Below, piece after piece: positions 49,240 through 59,668 of a stretch of DNA of 64,000 nt; positions within the stretch are counted from its first letter, which is position 1; each line of letters begins with the position of its first letter. The DNA is taken from NCBI GenBank assembly GCA_013368325.1, contig JAACJK010000066.1:304533-368532 (forward strand), in the 5' to 3' direction. The stretch is from Ephemerocybe angulata. Its lineage: Eukaryota > Basidiomycota > Agaricomycetes > Agaricales > Psathyrellaceae. The notes under the pieces were generated by a model. The model worked only from the letters and a program-made list of their open reading frames with translations. It did not search any database and was not told where the DNA came from. A program made the position numbers and the translations under genes.

Positions 49240-49940
49240 CCAGCAGCGCGGACGCAGGATTCGGCAAAAAAAAAGGCTGAAAAGGGCAATAAAGGTCAAA
49301 AGACGAAAAGTCAAAAGCCAGGCCCCACCTTCCCGGATACGAGAAAGGGATTCAACGGAATGATTGACATGGGAAATTCCGACCGTGACCAGGGTGCGGC
49401 TTCTTTGAGATTTTGCACTTTTCCGCTTTCCAAAAGCGAGAAACTGGGGGAAAGAGGACCCCGGAATATACCCCTCGATGATAGATCCTCAGGAGGGGGT
49501 CCTGTCCGGACAAATTTGGGCCAAAACAGACCCCAAATGTCCGGATAAAAATCGAGGTCTCCAACCTCCCGGGCGTCTGTGTCCGGACTGCAGATCCAGC
49601 CCAAATATTCCGAATTTCTCGGATTTTCTGGCTTTTTCCCATTTCTTGGCGCCGAAGCGCTAAGGTCGCCCTGATTGAGCGCACGGAACTGAAGGTTGGC
49701 ATCCACGGGGTTCGAACTCAGTCGAATTTTGGGGAGGGCCATCACCCTTGTCCAAGGCAAAATCCACTGGTCCATTTGTCCGGATTCTGGATCTACCTCT
49801 CGGTGCCCCAGGACCCAAATGTCCGGACCAGGGATCTGGGTATTTTCGACTTTCGACCCCAAATGTCCGGATAAAAATCTGGCTCCCGCCGCCGAAGGCG
49901 GCGGTTTTGTCCGGATTGTGGATCTATCATAGGTAGGGAT
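49240..49940. repeat. TCCGGA-rich repetitive element, unclassified
   Basis: Seven TCCGGA motifs occur at about 49505, 49540, 49582, 49779, 49822, 49865 and 49910. Two units share CCAAATGTCCGGATAAAAATC, followed by a short variable part, then GTCCGGA and GATC. The second unit holds a perfect hairpin (CCGCCGCC, loop GAA, GGCGGCGG, 49886-49904). A B-box-like GGTTCGAACTC lies at 49708-49718. All three minus-strand frames stay open for over 100 codons in part, as often seen in repeats. It looks like a non-autonomous mobile element or composite of diverged repeat copies. Confidence 0.55.
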
Positions 49941-50126
49941 ATTCAGGGGTCCTGGGGAAAGTGAACAATTAACCTGTCATTTAGCTGATCTCGGGCTTGG
50001 GCGTGGATTTGGTCGCATATTCGGCTACAGCTTGGCTACAGCCCTATGAAAGCATTACCTCACGTATATGCTATAAGTACCAGACTCCAGGGCAGCTTCA
50101 GGGCACTCAATAACCCACCAACAATT

Positions 50127-50612
50127 ATGGAACCTAACTGCCCTCCCTTCACTATCCCCTCAGCACGAATAAACGCAGCGCGCACCATCCCCGTTCCACA
50201 CTTCGACTTCCTGATCCATGACACAGGGTTTGTCGTTGCAGCCATTCTCCGAAGTCTCTTTGTCGAGAACAGACACTACAAGATCACTTTCTACATTCTA
50301 CTCCTCATCGAGCGCGGCTTTGCGTCAGAACAGGACAGCAGAACTGTCGCACTCATTGTCCGGAAAATTTGCGATAACTTACTGCACCAAAACGCGGCCT
50401 GCCGGACCACTGCCAGTGGCTTTAGACCAAATGGAATGACTGGGACGTTGAGTCCGCTACACTGGTTCCAGCACACATTCTCGACGATGTTGATTCGAAA
50501 ACTCGAGACCATACGCCAGGTGAAGGTATGTATACCTGTGGGAAGCCGGCCGATGCTGCGCACGGCAATGTGTCCGAGGCATTTTGGCTCCATTGTGCGG
50601 CTTCTTAATTGA
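50127..50612 (+). CDS. MIF4G-like protein, copy 4, probably truncated
   Basis: Single frame of about 160 codons from ATG 50127; TATAAGTA lies near 50070. Contains FLIHDTGFVVAAILRSLF and the family block ITFYILLLIERGFASEQDSR followed by TVALIVRKICDNLL, then FSTMLIRKLETIRQVK. At the position of the conserved phase-0 intron there is a good donor (GTATGT at 50526), but I could not find a second exon equivalent to the NVTIFLADLY half. Either the protein ends in the unspliced frame at 50612 or the gene has lost its 3' half. Confidence 0.5.
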   Translation: MEPNCPPFTIPSARINAARTIPVPHFDFLIHDTGFVVAAILRSLFVENRHYKITFYILLLIERGFASEQDSRTVALIVRKICDNLLHQNAACRTTASGFRPNGMTGTLSPLHWFQHTFSTMLIRKLETIRQVKVCIPVGSRPMLRTAMCPRHFGSIVRLLN

Positions 50613-50860
50613 TGCCACGAATGCCGTGATGCCTTTCCAGTCAGGAATTAAAGTGCATGATTGTACGCAACTCCCCTTTTGGAGCAATACCCCTTATACT
50701 CTTTAACAGGCCCGTATGTCTTATATTATGATGTGTAGTATGCCAGAAGAAGTGTATATACTGGATCATGCAGGTAAAGGTGCGTTGAAGGGGAGGGTGA
50801 GGTTGAGACGGACGCGATGTTATGCCTCGCTGAAGCTTACTGTTGGTGCAGCTTGATGAG

Positions 50861-51342
50861 TTACAGCATCATATCATACGCGCGCAAACATACCATTCTA
50901 TGGAGTTCCTCCGCTTCCAGGGAGTATCCACGTGCCCTCAGGTGCCTGGCAACGCAGTGGCGCGCTTTGTCTCCTAGTCCATACGCTACTTCAGCGTTGT
51001 AGAGGCGCATGCAGTTCATCATTCGGTGTGCCAGTTGCTGACACACGCCCGTGTGAATGATCCCATCACCCAATCCAGCTTCAGCGCCGGCTACGGCGAG
51101 GAGGTGGGCCCAGTGTCGAAGTTCGACGGAGTCTTGGATCGGGCCCACATGCGTCCTCAACTTCTGGGCCTCCTCCAACCGCTTCGTCAACGCCCTAAAC
51201 ATTTTTGTGGTGTAGTCGAACAGCAACTCAGGATCCATTCGGGCAAAGTATTCAGTTGGTGTCTAGATGGTTGTTAGGATCAAAGGAGCGGGTACCCGTA
51301 AGACGAACTCACCATGGTTTCCTCGTTCTGGGCGGTATTCAT
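50861..51342 (-). CDS. small TPR-like helical protein 1
   Basis: Two exons: 51342-51313 (MNTAQNEETM) and about 51264-50861 (TPTEYFARMDPELLFDYTTK onward), about 145 residues. The sequence is all helical with TPR-like spacing: HLLAVAGAEAGLGDGIIHTG, QQLAHRMMNCMRLYNAEVAY and CVARHLRARGYSLEAEELHR. No signal peptide. A TATAAAG lies upstream on the same strand near 51440. It resembles in pattern the gene at 51837-52605, and both begin M-[ND]-T-A-Q and carry an intron after a short first exon, so they are likely tandem paralogues. No enzyme motif; probably a protein-binding scaffold. Confidence 0.6.
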
Positions 51343-51836
51343 AGCGTAAAGGAGAGTGGAGATGCTAGAGAGTGTGTAACGCTAAATTCAGCGGAGAGTT
51401 GGGCAAGGGGTGCAGTGCCGTTTCCTATCCCACCCCAACCTTTATACAAGTAAAATGACCGCCGGTCCGCCCAGCTGTTCTAAAGTACATTTCTGATTGC
51501 AGGGTCCAACTTGTGACCGATCTCGTGGTCTCAGGCTGTCACCTCTACTCAATCCTTATGGAGCAGCCGCATCCGAAGGTCAATGCCGCCCCAATATTCA
51601 AATGTACTTAGATATGGTACGCCAGAACGTTAAGCTCCAATCGATAATCCCTTCTTATACATATGTAGATATATTCGTAGAGTTCGCGTGGTAGAAGATA
51701 ATGTAAATTAGCGACTGCGGCAATAGTATACGGACAAATAGTACGGTACGAAGATGAGGAAATGTAAGGGAACGGTGGGAGAAGGGTAAACCGACCGGTC
51801 CTAACAGAACACAGATCTTGAAGGTGCAGCGGGTGC
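51343..51836. other. intergenic, promoter of the small TPR-like gene
   Basis: Nearly 500 bp with a TATA-like element near 51440 (minus) and nothing else recognised. Confidence 0.45.
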
Positions 51837-52605
51837 TCAGATACTGTGTCGTCGCTCACGAGGTGTGCCCACTGACGCCTCATCTTCGCTACCCTCGCTG
51901 GTGGCACCTAGGCGAACAGCACGGCCCTCAGTGGCGCCGACATCGTGCTCGCCGCGGCACTGAGGCAAGTCGTTGAGGCAGACGTTGTATTCGAGTTCAG
52001 GCCAGCCAAAGTCGTCGTCTAATTGCTCACGTCAGGGTCTATTAGTGTCTTTCCCTTGTCGAAGGTTACTCACCTATTTCTCGGACCTCTTCGTAAAGGT
52101 CTTCTGCCATCGCGTGCTCGTTCCGATCGACCAGGGTCTGCGCCAGCATCTGCACTGTATCTCTCGAGAACTCGAGGTGCATGCAGACGGTGTCGAATGC
52201 CGACCATGCTTTCTCGTATGCGACCTGAGTCCGATGGACCTCCTCATTCCTCCACCCCCCTATTGCGAGCGTATCCGTCCAGTCCAATGCCCGGGAGAGG
52301 GCCGCACGCCACGACCTTCTCATGACATACTTTCTTCGCCTATCGTCGCACTTCCGCCTTGCTTTCCTTTTCCTAGTACACAGTATTTTGTGCATGTCAA
52401 TGGCGAGCGCGACGGCGTCTTCAGAGGGGAGACTTTCGATGAACTCGATCGTAGTCTAGAAGAGACCGTCATATTATTTAAGTAGCGGTAGTATAAAGGT
52501 TGTTGGGAGAAGGCAGCTTACTTCGAAGGGTATTGTCTCCCCGGTGGCAGCCATGCGAAGCAGCTGTTCGATTGCTGGGATGAGGGGATACTGTGCTGTG
52601 TCCAT
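51837..52605 (-). CDS. small TPR-like helical protein 2
   Basis: Three exons in frame, about 220 residues: the first begins MDTAQYPLIPAIEQLLRMAA, the second TTIEFIESLPSEDAVALAID with a very basic stretch (TRKRKARRKCDDRRRK) and the TPR-like helices YEKAWSAFDTVCMHLEFSRD and QMLAQTLVDRNEHAMAEDLY, and the third an acidic tail from DDDFGWPELEYNVCLNDL to RERRHSI. Upstream on the minus strand ATATAAATTC near 52668 fits a TATA box. Likely a tandem relative of 50861-51342. No known family name. Confidence 0.6.
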
Positions 52606-52969
52606 TGGAGAATAGTGGGTGGTTTAAGACAGAGATGTTGGTGCTATAAAGCGCCTAGCTTCTTGAATTTATATGGGGACCTAAAGGATCATTTGTGCAA
52701 TCACTGTGCGGTCCCGTAATTCGGAGCAACCCATGCCGTCTTGTTAGGTGAGATCAAAGGGTCCAGGACAATCCCCAGCAACACGCCGCTTCCTTTCACC
52801 GCCCCATTCTGCCCCTTCCACGCGAAAAATTCCTCCTGCTTCTATAGGCATTGCCTTCCCCCCTTCCAGCCTTCAATAAAGCTATAGACGGACGCCCGGG
52901 TTGTCTGAAGGCATGTATGTGGGGATATACTATTTTAGGCAGCCCGACGGGCTGCTGTGACCTCCACAT

Positions 52970-53870
52970 ATGTCACGTCAGGAGTGGGACACGGCGAGTC
53001 CACAATTTAGGTAAGTACCGTTCATGTCCTGCCTTCTACTAGTCCGTTAGTCTAGGAGACAGGTGTGGACCGTCCCTACCGCTGAGGGAAATCACGGACA
53101 CCGTACCATACGGCTTCTCGACGTACTTCAAGAGGATCGAATCGCATACCGCCCTTTGGCACAGTTAGGAATGTTTTCGTCTGCACGGCCCGAAGTCTAT
53201 CCCTCTGAGGTACGAATTGCAAGCTATATTACCCATGCGATCTGACCCACGACATACGCAGGTCAATTGGTAGATACCCGCCAGCCTGGGGTAAAGGCTG
53301 CGGTCGCGACACGACGACGCCAACACCCCCTACCATCGGTAGTCGGAAGCGAATACTCCACCTCCTTCGACGCCGTTCAATATGCCTCTCGGGACATCCA
53401 TATTCAGGTTCTTCCGCACACCTACCTACCCATGTGGCAGGCGCAGCCATCGCTCAGGCAAGAGGTTCTGCTGGGATATATCGGACGGTGATGGCCACTT
53501 TCAAGTCCCCAGCTGGTACAGGGATTCGTATGGCAAGGAGTACCAATACACCTAGGACATTCATCGACAAGGACAGCGCGCTGCTACCAAAGCGCTGGAG
53601 CAAGTTGGTTTCGGACAGGCATATTTCGTCGTCGGGTGCCCATGAGGCTTGTACTAGCTGTCCTGGCGCACAGTGCCGATGTCACACATTCGGGTCAACC
53701 TCTTGTCTGGTACGTCTTTCCAGTACACGTACGACACTACGTCTAATATACTATTCACTCAGTATTTCAAGGCGTTCTGTTCACCCTCCATGCCCTCCGC
53801 CATCCGATGGACACCACCCTTCATCCCCGCAAGTCCTTCGCAAATGATCCCCAATCATTGTGATCATTGA
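52970..53870 (+). CDS. hypothetical five-exon gene
   Basis: Exons 52970-53010, 53056-53209, 53285-53464, 53506-53709 and 53763-53870 join with matching phases into about 228 codons. It starts MSRQEWDTASPQF, contains RTIRLLDVLQEDRIAYRPLA, FDAVQYASRDIHIQVLPHTY, a Cys-rich part HEACTSCPGAQCRCHTFGS and ends MIPNHCDH. No family recognised. Introns 2 and 3 use less certain sites (acceptor CGCCAG at 53284; donor GTTCTG at 53465), and an alternative frame GHFQVPSWYRDSYGKEYQY near 53490 also looks coding. Possibly part of the same gene cluster as its right neighbours. Confidence 0.35.
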
Positions 53871-53960
53871 TGACAACACAATGGCGGTCACGCCTGGCGG
53901 GGCTGGACAGGTTCAAGGTTGGGTAAGCGAGCCAACCCCTGCTTTTCGTTTGCTTCCGAC

Positions 53961-54715
53961 ATGGACCTCATCGTACACGAGGTGGGCGACGTAGACGTGG
54001 AGTTGCTCATCGCCGACGCGAAAGCCATATCTAGGGTATGCTCTATCGCACGGCTTACAGTCATAGAACTAATGCCACGTCCATCGTAACATCGCAGGGT
54101 CAACGGTGGCCGATGACGAAGTGTGCCTTCTTTGGTTCTAGTTGTTCTAAGCCTTTCATAGTCCCAGCGGCTACCCAGTGCACATCCATTGGAAAGGGCC
54201 GACCTATGGACATATTCTTCAGATCGTATGTCAACGCGGCGATCCCCCGCTCGTCGTTGGTATACAACCTGGACGACTACTTCATAGAGGTCAACAGATA
54301 CCCTGCGCACAGCTTGGTGGAGGGCCCATGGCGGTACGCCATATTCACGTCTCAAAACGTACGTGATTCGGTTACAAGCATGAACTTGAAGAGTATTCTA
54401 AAATCATCTAATATCCGCGCCTTGTAGTGCAACGACGAAGTGAACAAGTTGGTGCGACGCCTGTACAAAGGTCAAGACCTGCACGTCCATGGCTGTGTGC
54501 TAGTCGCCAAGGCTGACCACATGGGCATCGTCCATCCGGTACACGAATCCGATTTGTCGCAGATTGAGACCATGCTTGTCGAGTAGGTCTCCGCCTTCCA
54601 GTTCATGAGATCTGTGCCCTCTAATCGATTACGATCCAGGAACCTAATCACACAGTATCAGGTGGTGACAGTCAACCCTGACATGCGATCCACCGAAGCG
54701 ATCAACGTATTTTGA
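53961..54715 (+). CDS. uncharacterised Agaricomycete protein, module gene 1 (plus strand)
   Basis: Exons 53961-54035, 54098-54358, 54428-54582 and 54640-54715, phases 0, 0, 2; about 188 residues. Visible: MDLIVHEVGDVDVELLIADA, MTKCAFFGSSCSKPFIVPAA, DIFFRSYVNAAIPRSSLVYN, WRYAIFTSQN, then DLHVHGCVLVAKADHMGIVH. The last block (short basic region, then a GxxLVxK beta pair, then an acidic helix) recurs in the gene at 57809-58573, which has the same intron phases in its second half. No catalytic motif recognised. It stands 234 bp upstream of the nucleotidyltransferase-like gene on the same strand. The start may be further upstream, since the frame is open before the ATG. Confidence 0.6.
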
Positions 54716-54949
54716 GGAGCGGAATTTTGATGTATCCCCGCGCGTATACCCCACCACCATCTCTTCGCGTGGACGCGGGACGTTGGGGAGACGATTGGGG
54801 CTTAAAGGTCCGACTAGTAATGTCGAAGGTCCCCGCACCTCACATTCCTCCCCTTCGCGCGATATATCCCTCTCTTACTCTCTCTCACTGTCGTTACATG
54901 CCCCAATACCATTCCTTTCACTACCCCCGATAACTTAGTCCCAAGCATA

Positions 54950-56143
54950 ATGTCCTCTCCCCTTTCAAACTATTCGTACCCCTCCACGCCTCCCGCCAGT
55001 CCCAGTTCGATTCGAAATACGCCATGGGCACCGTCGCGCACCCCTACACGAACATCTGCACGCCTGGCCATCAAGAACACTCGGTTTCCGTCGTTCCCTC
55101 GGTTGGACGAACCCGTTACGCTCTTCGCGCCGAAGATAAAGGACCGCGCAGGTCCACGCCGATTCAACAGCGCCGAAGCCTTCTACTATTGTACGGAGCT
55201 CATGGGTATGGCACTGTCCTACTGCGACTGGCACACCATCCAAAGCATGTCACGCACTAATCGACACGGGAGAGGGTTGGCTCAAACCGCGACCGAGATC
55301 ATCCTGAAACACATATTATGCCCTTTCATCCTCCTCCACCAGTTCTACGACTTCTTGGAAAAGATGAACGATACCGGCGCCGGCATCATGGGGTCGGTTG
55401 CCAGAAGGATGCTCGCTACCAACTCGATGATGATGCAACACGCCATAAAGGTCAAGGACTTTCGGTACCTCAGGTCCAACGACCTGAACATCGTGGTCCC
55501 CAAAGGGAGCTTGGACGCGATGGTGGAGTGGTTTACAGCACACAGTTACGACGCCTGGGACACCGAGGTGGTATCAAAGCCGTACGTCGGATCGGTACGC
55601 AGGATGGTCTCCGCGACCCGTCAGCCGCAGAACGGAGTTCCGGTGGGCATCTCGATTAATGTTATGTGGGAAGCGCGTTGACCCTCATCATGCCAACAGC
55701 GCGCGAGAATTACGATTAGCGAAAGCCTAGGGAATGTGATGCAGGTCATCCTTGCATCCAACATGACCTGCCAAACCAACTTGGTGACGTCCACACGCGT
55801 CTACGCAGTCTACCCCACGCTGGTGACAGACCAGCACGCCCTCAAGACGGACATAACGAGTCTCATCTCTCCGCGTCGACCGAGACCCCCTTACCTCCTT
55901 CGCACCTCGAACTTCAGGTGGACCGGACCCTGCGGATTCCACTGCCCATCTCTACCCAGGAAAACAGTCGGGGACAAAGGGATAGCTTCTTTCCTATGGA
56001 ACACGAGGTATCCTATCCCGGAGTCTAGGTACAGCGACACAGACTCCCTCTTGGCCCAATCCATCTTGCAATGGCGCTTTGCTAAACGCTGTGGAAATCC
56101 CAAGTGCAAGCGGTTCATGCCCCCGCGGTCATTAGTAATGTAA
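54950..56143 (+). CDS. nucleotidyltransferase-fold-like protein, module gene 2 (plus strand)
   Basis: Two exons, 54950-55660 and 55700-56143, phase 0, about 384 residues. After a Pro/Ser-rich N terminus, helices lead to GAGIMGSVARRMLATN, then FRYLRSNDLNIVVPKGSLDA and MVEWFTAHSYDAWD. This resembles the GS...DxD core of nucleotidyltransferase-fold proteins, with DLNI where a catalytic DLDI would be. Then RITISESLGNVMQVILASNM and the region FRWTGPCGFHCPSLPRKT and RCGNPKCKRF, the last two with possible metal-binding Cys/His. The paralogue at 56810-57764 shares all these blocks. The family appears abundant in Agaricomycetes in my recollection, with no assigned function. The intron donor is a non-ideal GTTATG. 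Confidence 0.62.
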
Positions 56144-56809
56144 GCACGGTTATTGGGACCTCCAGATACCTCTGAGCGTCGACTTTCTCCCCACGCTGAG
56201 GCTTTCGCTTCCCCTTCGAAGATTCCCCAACTCTCTTTAGCGGCGCTTATTCCTTATTCCATTACTCTAACGTTCGTGTTTGTCGTTTCGTCCAAGTGAG
56301 GCCCCAACATTCTCAACCTGGAACGGTTACGTATATACCCCTTCAGTACCCTTTACCTCTTGGACAGTTCATCGCCCATCTCCCTCCGTTTCTACCCCAA
56401 TCCCGGTCTATTTGCGTCATGCGTCCCTCCTCGCGCTTGTATACCCCGACCGGTCGTCATATGTCATATCATCCCTTATACTCTACCTATACCTCCCACC
56501 CTCTTTCATCCTTCGAGTCCATCTTCTACAAATACGACACGCTGTAATAGGTTCCAACTATCGTCACTCATTTGCATGCCTATGTCTCAGCCCGTCGGGG
56601 GGAAGCAATTAAGTCGTCATACCGCGGTACACGGACTGGTGGCAGTAAGACCCTTCCACTATTGGACGGTGGACACCCTCGTAGCCGCACGCTGCAATAC
56701 TTTTGCGAACTTAACACCACATCATACCGCGGCGGTGAGACGGCGGATACTCAAGGTCGAACGAGATGGGTATCGATTAGATAACTAATCAGCACTACGT
56801 ACAATAGAG
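56144..56809. other. convergent 3' flanks between the two modules
   Basis: Between the stops of the paralogues on opposite strands. Pyrimidine-rich short frames near 56280-56790, no splice-consistent gene. Confidence 0.5.
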
Positions 56810-57764
56810 TCAAGGGCGTAGATAGCGGCTGCGATCCTCGAACAACACCTTATTGGGACAGTGGTCATTATGGCACCTGCTATGTACCCTCCATATAAGA
56901 GGCTCGCTGCGCAAGAAGGATCGTCCATCGTCCTCCACCGATCCCCATGATGTAAACTGTCCATCATCCATGGACCAGGAGTATATAGCGGCGCCATCGT
57001 CGTCGGGTGTTTTCCTCCAAGTTGCAGGGCATTGTAATCCACAGGGACTGGTCCAGTGGGAGTTGTTGGGGATGACGGAGAACGTAAGATCTTCCGCATT
57101 GGAACTGGCGGGCGCTCCTTCGACGACTAAGCTTTCGTTGGCAAGAGTTGCACGAGGAAGCATGCACACCACGCTGTTATGGGTAATAGCGCACATTTGA
57201 GCTGAGTACGGGGTGCAGAGAACAACGCTGAGTGCTCTGGTCGCGCTGACGGACAGGAGGATGGTCCTGGTCTGAGAAATGTGTCACGGGGTACCGAGAA
57301 CGGTCGAGATGTAGGACACTGACCTCGCATGGGGTTCGTCGATCGAACCTCTCTATAACGTCGACGCTCGAACTACGTCGTTCGGAGGGAGGAAGAGCTC
57401 TCGACCGATATCCCTGCGAGCGCAGGAACGAGCGCATGACTCCTTCCATGCCGAACGACGTTGTAATATTGAGGTTGGTAGCCTTCCGTCTGGGCTGAGT
57501 TGGCCCGTTCAGAAGGAGGACTTCTCGGACGACTGAGCCTACTATCGCTCCCTCAGACGCACGGAGGTACTCGATGAAGTCATCGAACGCGGTCCGCTCG
57601 ATATACGGCTCGATGGCGTCCTTGATGCGTTGACGAAGCTCGTACTGGGCGACATTGGGTGCCGCGTTGGGGAAGAAGGAAGCTTGTACTAGGCGATCGA
57701 TGGGCAAGAATCGAGCGACTTCGGCAACGATATCGGATGGGAGGTCTCGGGCGGTAGGGCTCAT
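56810..57764 (-). CDS. nucleotidyltransferase-fold-like protein, module gene 2 (minus strand)
   Basis: Two exons, 57764-57324 and 57271-56810, phase 0, about 300 residues. The N terminus DLPSDIVAEVARFLPIDRLV is F-box-like. Then EGAIVGSVVREVLLLNGP and KATNLNITTSFGMEGVMRSF match the corresponding GS and DLNI blocks of 54950-56143, again with Asn in place of the second Asp. The second exon TRTILLSVSATRALSVVLCT, HWTSPCGLQCPATWRKTPDD and RVHSRCHNDHCPNKVLF parallels the paralogue's second exon, and the intron falls at the same place. It is 44 bp downstream of the stop of 57809-58573, so the two are very tightly linked. Confidence 0.65.
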
Positions 57765-57808
57765 GATTCGTAGATAGGGATTGGGATGAGGATGTAATAC
57801 AAACAATA

Positions 57809-58573
57809 CTACCAAGCCTGCCATCCCCAATACGACTTCGGTTTAGGGCTGACTAACGGATTTACGACTAAAGGATGGTTGTATTTGTTGTCGTCCTCAA
57901 ATAGGCTACAAATGGCAGTGAGCCCCCTCTGGTAATGAGCTGTGAAATAGTGATCATGCGCACCTGTAGATGAGAAGCTCCGCCACCCCTATGTCCTTTT
58001 CCACCATGTCGCAGACTTCGCCCATACGATCTGTCTTCACTACGACTATGTTACCCCACACTGTACGGACGCCGTCCTCGCACTTGTAGGACTCGTACAG
58101 ATCGTTCACCGGCAGGTCTATAGGTCCACGACCCTATCGCGGAACCAAAGAGAGGTGAGAAGCTGAAGGACCATCTAGAGCTGTGGAGCAGGAGCGCTTA
58201 CCGCCTTAGTGGCCGTAAAAATAGCCCAGTTATTACGCTGAAGGCGAGGGGCACCATGAGGATACCTCCTGATGCAAGACCCCGCATGCTCGAGGTTCCT
58301 GGGTGCTGCAGGCGCTGCATAGGTGGGCGGGTACAGGTATTGCTCGACGTAGAGATCAATGCTCCTTGGCGCTGCCTCGTACCCAGGGTGCACAGCAATT
58401 GACACGAGGTGGGCCTGAGTACATCGGGCACCGACGACACACCCCTTTACTGTAGAAAACAGCCCTTCCTAATGGCACTATGAGTACTATGAACCGAGAA
58501 AGCGATGATAACACACCTGGTGTGCGGTATCGAATCTGGACGAGATCGCCAGAACATCGCCGTCGGAGAACAT
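57809..58573 (-). CDS. uncharacterised Agaricomycete protein, module gene 1 (minus strand)
   Basis: Exons 58573-58517, 58468-58202, 58133-57964 and 57905-57809, phases 0, 0, 2; about 196 residues. Visible: MFSDGDVLAISSRFDTAHQ, GCVVGARCTQAHLVSIAVHP, IDLYVEQYLYPPTYAAPAAP, NNWAIFTATKA, then VRTVWGNIVVVKTDRMGEVC and a C terminus ending YWGWQAW. It parallels the plus-strand gene at 53961-54715 in block order and intron phases (compare WRYAIFTSQN and VHGCVLVAKADHMG). No known function. The start is uncertain; the frame is open for some codons upstream. Confidence 0.58.
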
Positions 58574-59668
58574 GAGTGGCCCTGAGCAGTCGACCGATCT
58601 ATACCAAGATGAGTTCGAGGGTTGTTTTCGCTTTTCTTTTGTCTTCCACCGTGAAGGCTAAGTCCGAATGGATCGTGTCACGATGCTAGGAGACATGATT
58701 TCAAGTTGATGCTGACCGGAACATGAAGCAGACACCGTCGCATGGAATGGGGTGCGGGTGCTGTCGCGCTCTGATTGGAAAACCACCTGAGTCCGAATGC
58801 GACATGGGCAGCATACCACTGCGCAGAGCGATACTCCCTGTCATATCCACCTACTCGACGTCGCTCCAAACGCGCCCACGGCGGTCCGAGCGGATCTACA
58901 GGACGTTACCGGGAGACGCACCTGGCAGGGTGGGGCGGCATGGTTAGACTGGAAAAGGTGGAGCGTCAGGACGGGGGACCATGCGAGAGCCTGCGAGAGC
59001 GTACCGAATAAGCGCCCGAGCTTACCCGTATCCTACGCATAAGCGACCTCCAGATGGTGCAGGCCAGGAGGTTAACTTCGCAAGCATGGTGTTGCATGGT
59101 CCCCTTCGCGTAGCCTGACGTGGCGGACGAGCGTCTCTGCTGATTGATAGGTCAGTAAACGGTACCCATATAGACGATGAGGCCAGATCTTGCCGACGCA
59201 GAGAACTTCGCTTACCGATTACTGGCGGTGTGCTCAGTACTACCAGAGCAAGGGATAGTGCCGACACGGAGCACGATAAGATGATGTCAAGGAGTTGCAA
59301 TCACAAGACAATGCCAAACAGGTGTTTGCCGGCGCGTCAATCAAAGGACGATGCCAAACAGGGGGTGGGCGCGGCAACCACCGGGGCCGTCGACCACACT
59401 ACCCTTTAATCCGTCCCTATGTCATTCATCGCACGGAGCGCCGTCGGTAGCGACTTATGGGGGAGACAGATGGGCAAACCGGTGGATAGATACGGAGGGA
59501 CAGCCGCTGTGGGATGGTCCAGGTCCCCTGATTCAGAGGAGAGATGAGGAAGTTCATCGTACGTTCTGAGTTATCTGCAATGATAAGCGAGCGCCTAACA
59601 GACATACTGCGAAGATGGCAGGCGGCGCCCACAGTTGGAGAGCGAAGATGGTCTGTACACATATCCGG
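58574..59668. other. intergenic between gene cluster and Helitron
   Basis: About 1.1 kb. Two similar stretches with GATGCCAAACAGG / AATGCCAAACAGG lie near 59310 and 59350. The Helitron 3' end (CTRR after a short hairpin, on the minus strand) should lie here but I could not place it. No gene seen. Confidence 0.4.

Noticed and set aside
49700..49725. B-box-like GGTTCGAACTC as part of a tRNA gene
   Set aside because: No acceptor stem, D arm or anticodon arm can be folded around it on either strand.
49311..49862. 183-codon minus-strand frame
   Set aside because: It covers the TCCGGA-rich repeat, where all minus frames are partly open, and resembles no protein.
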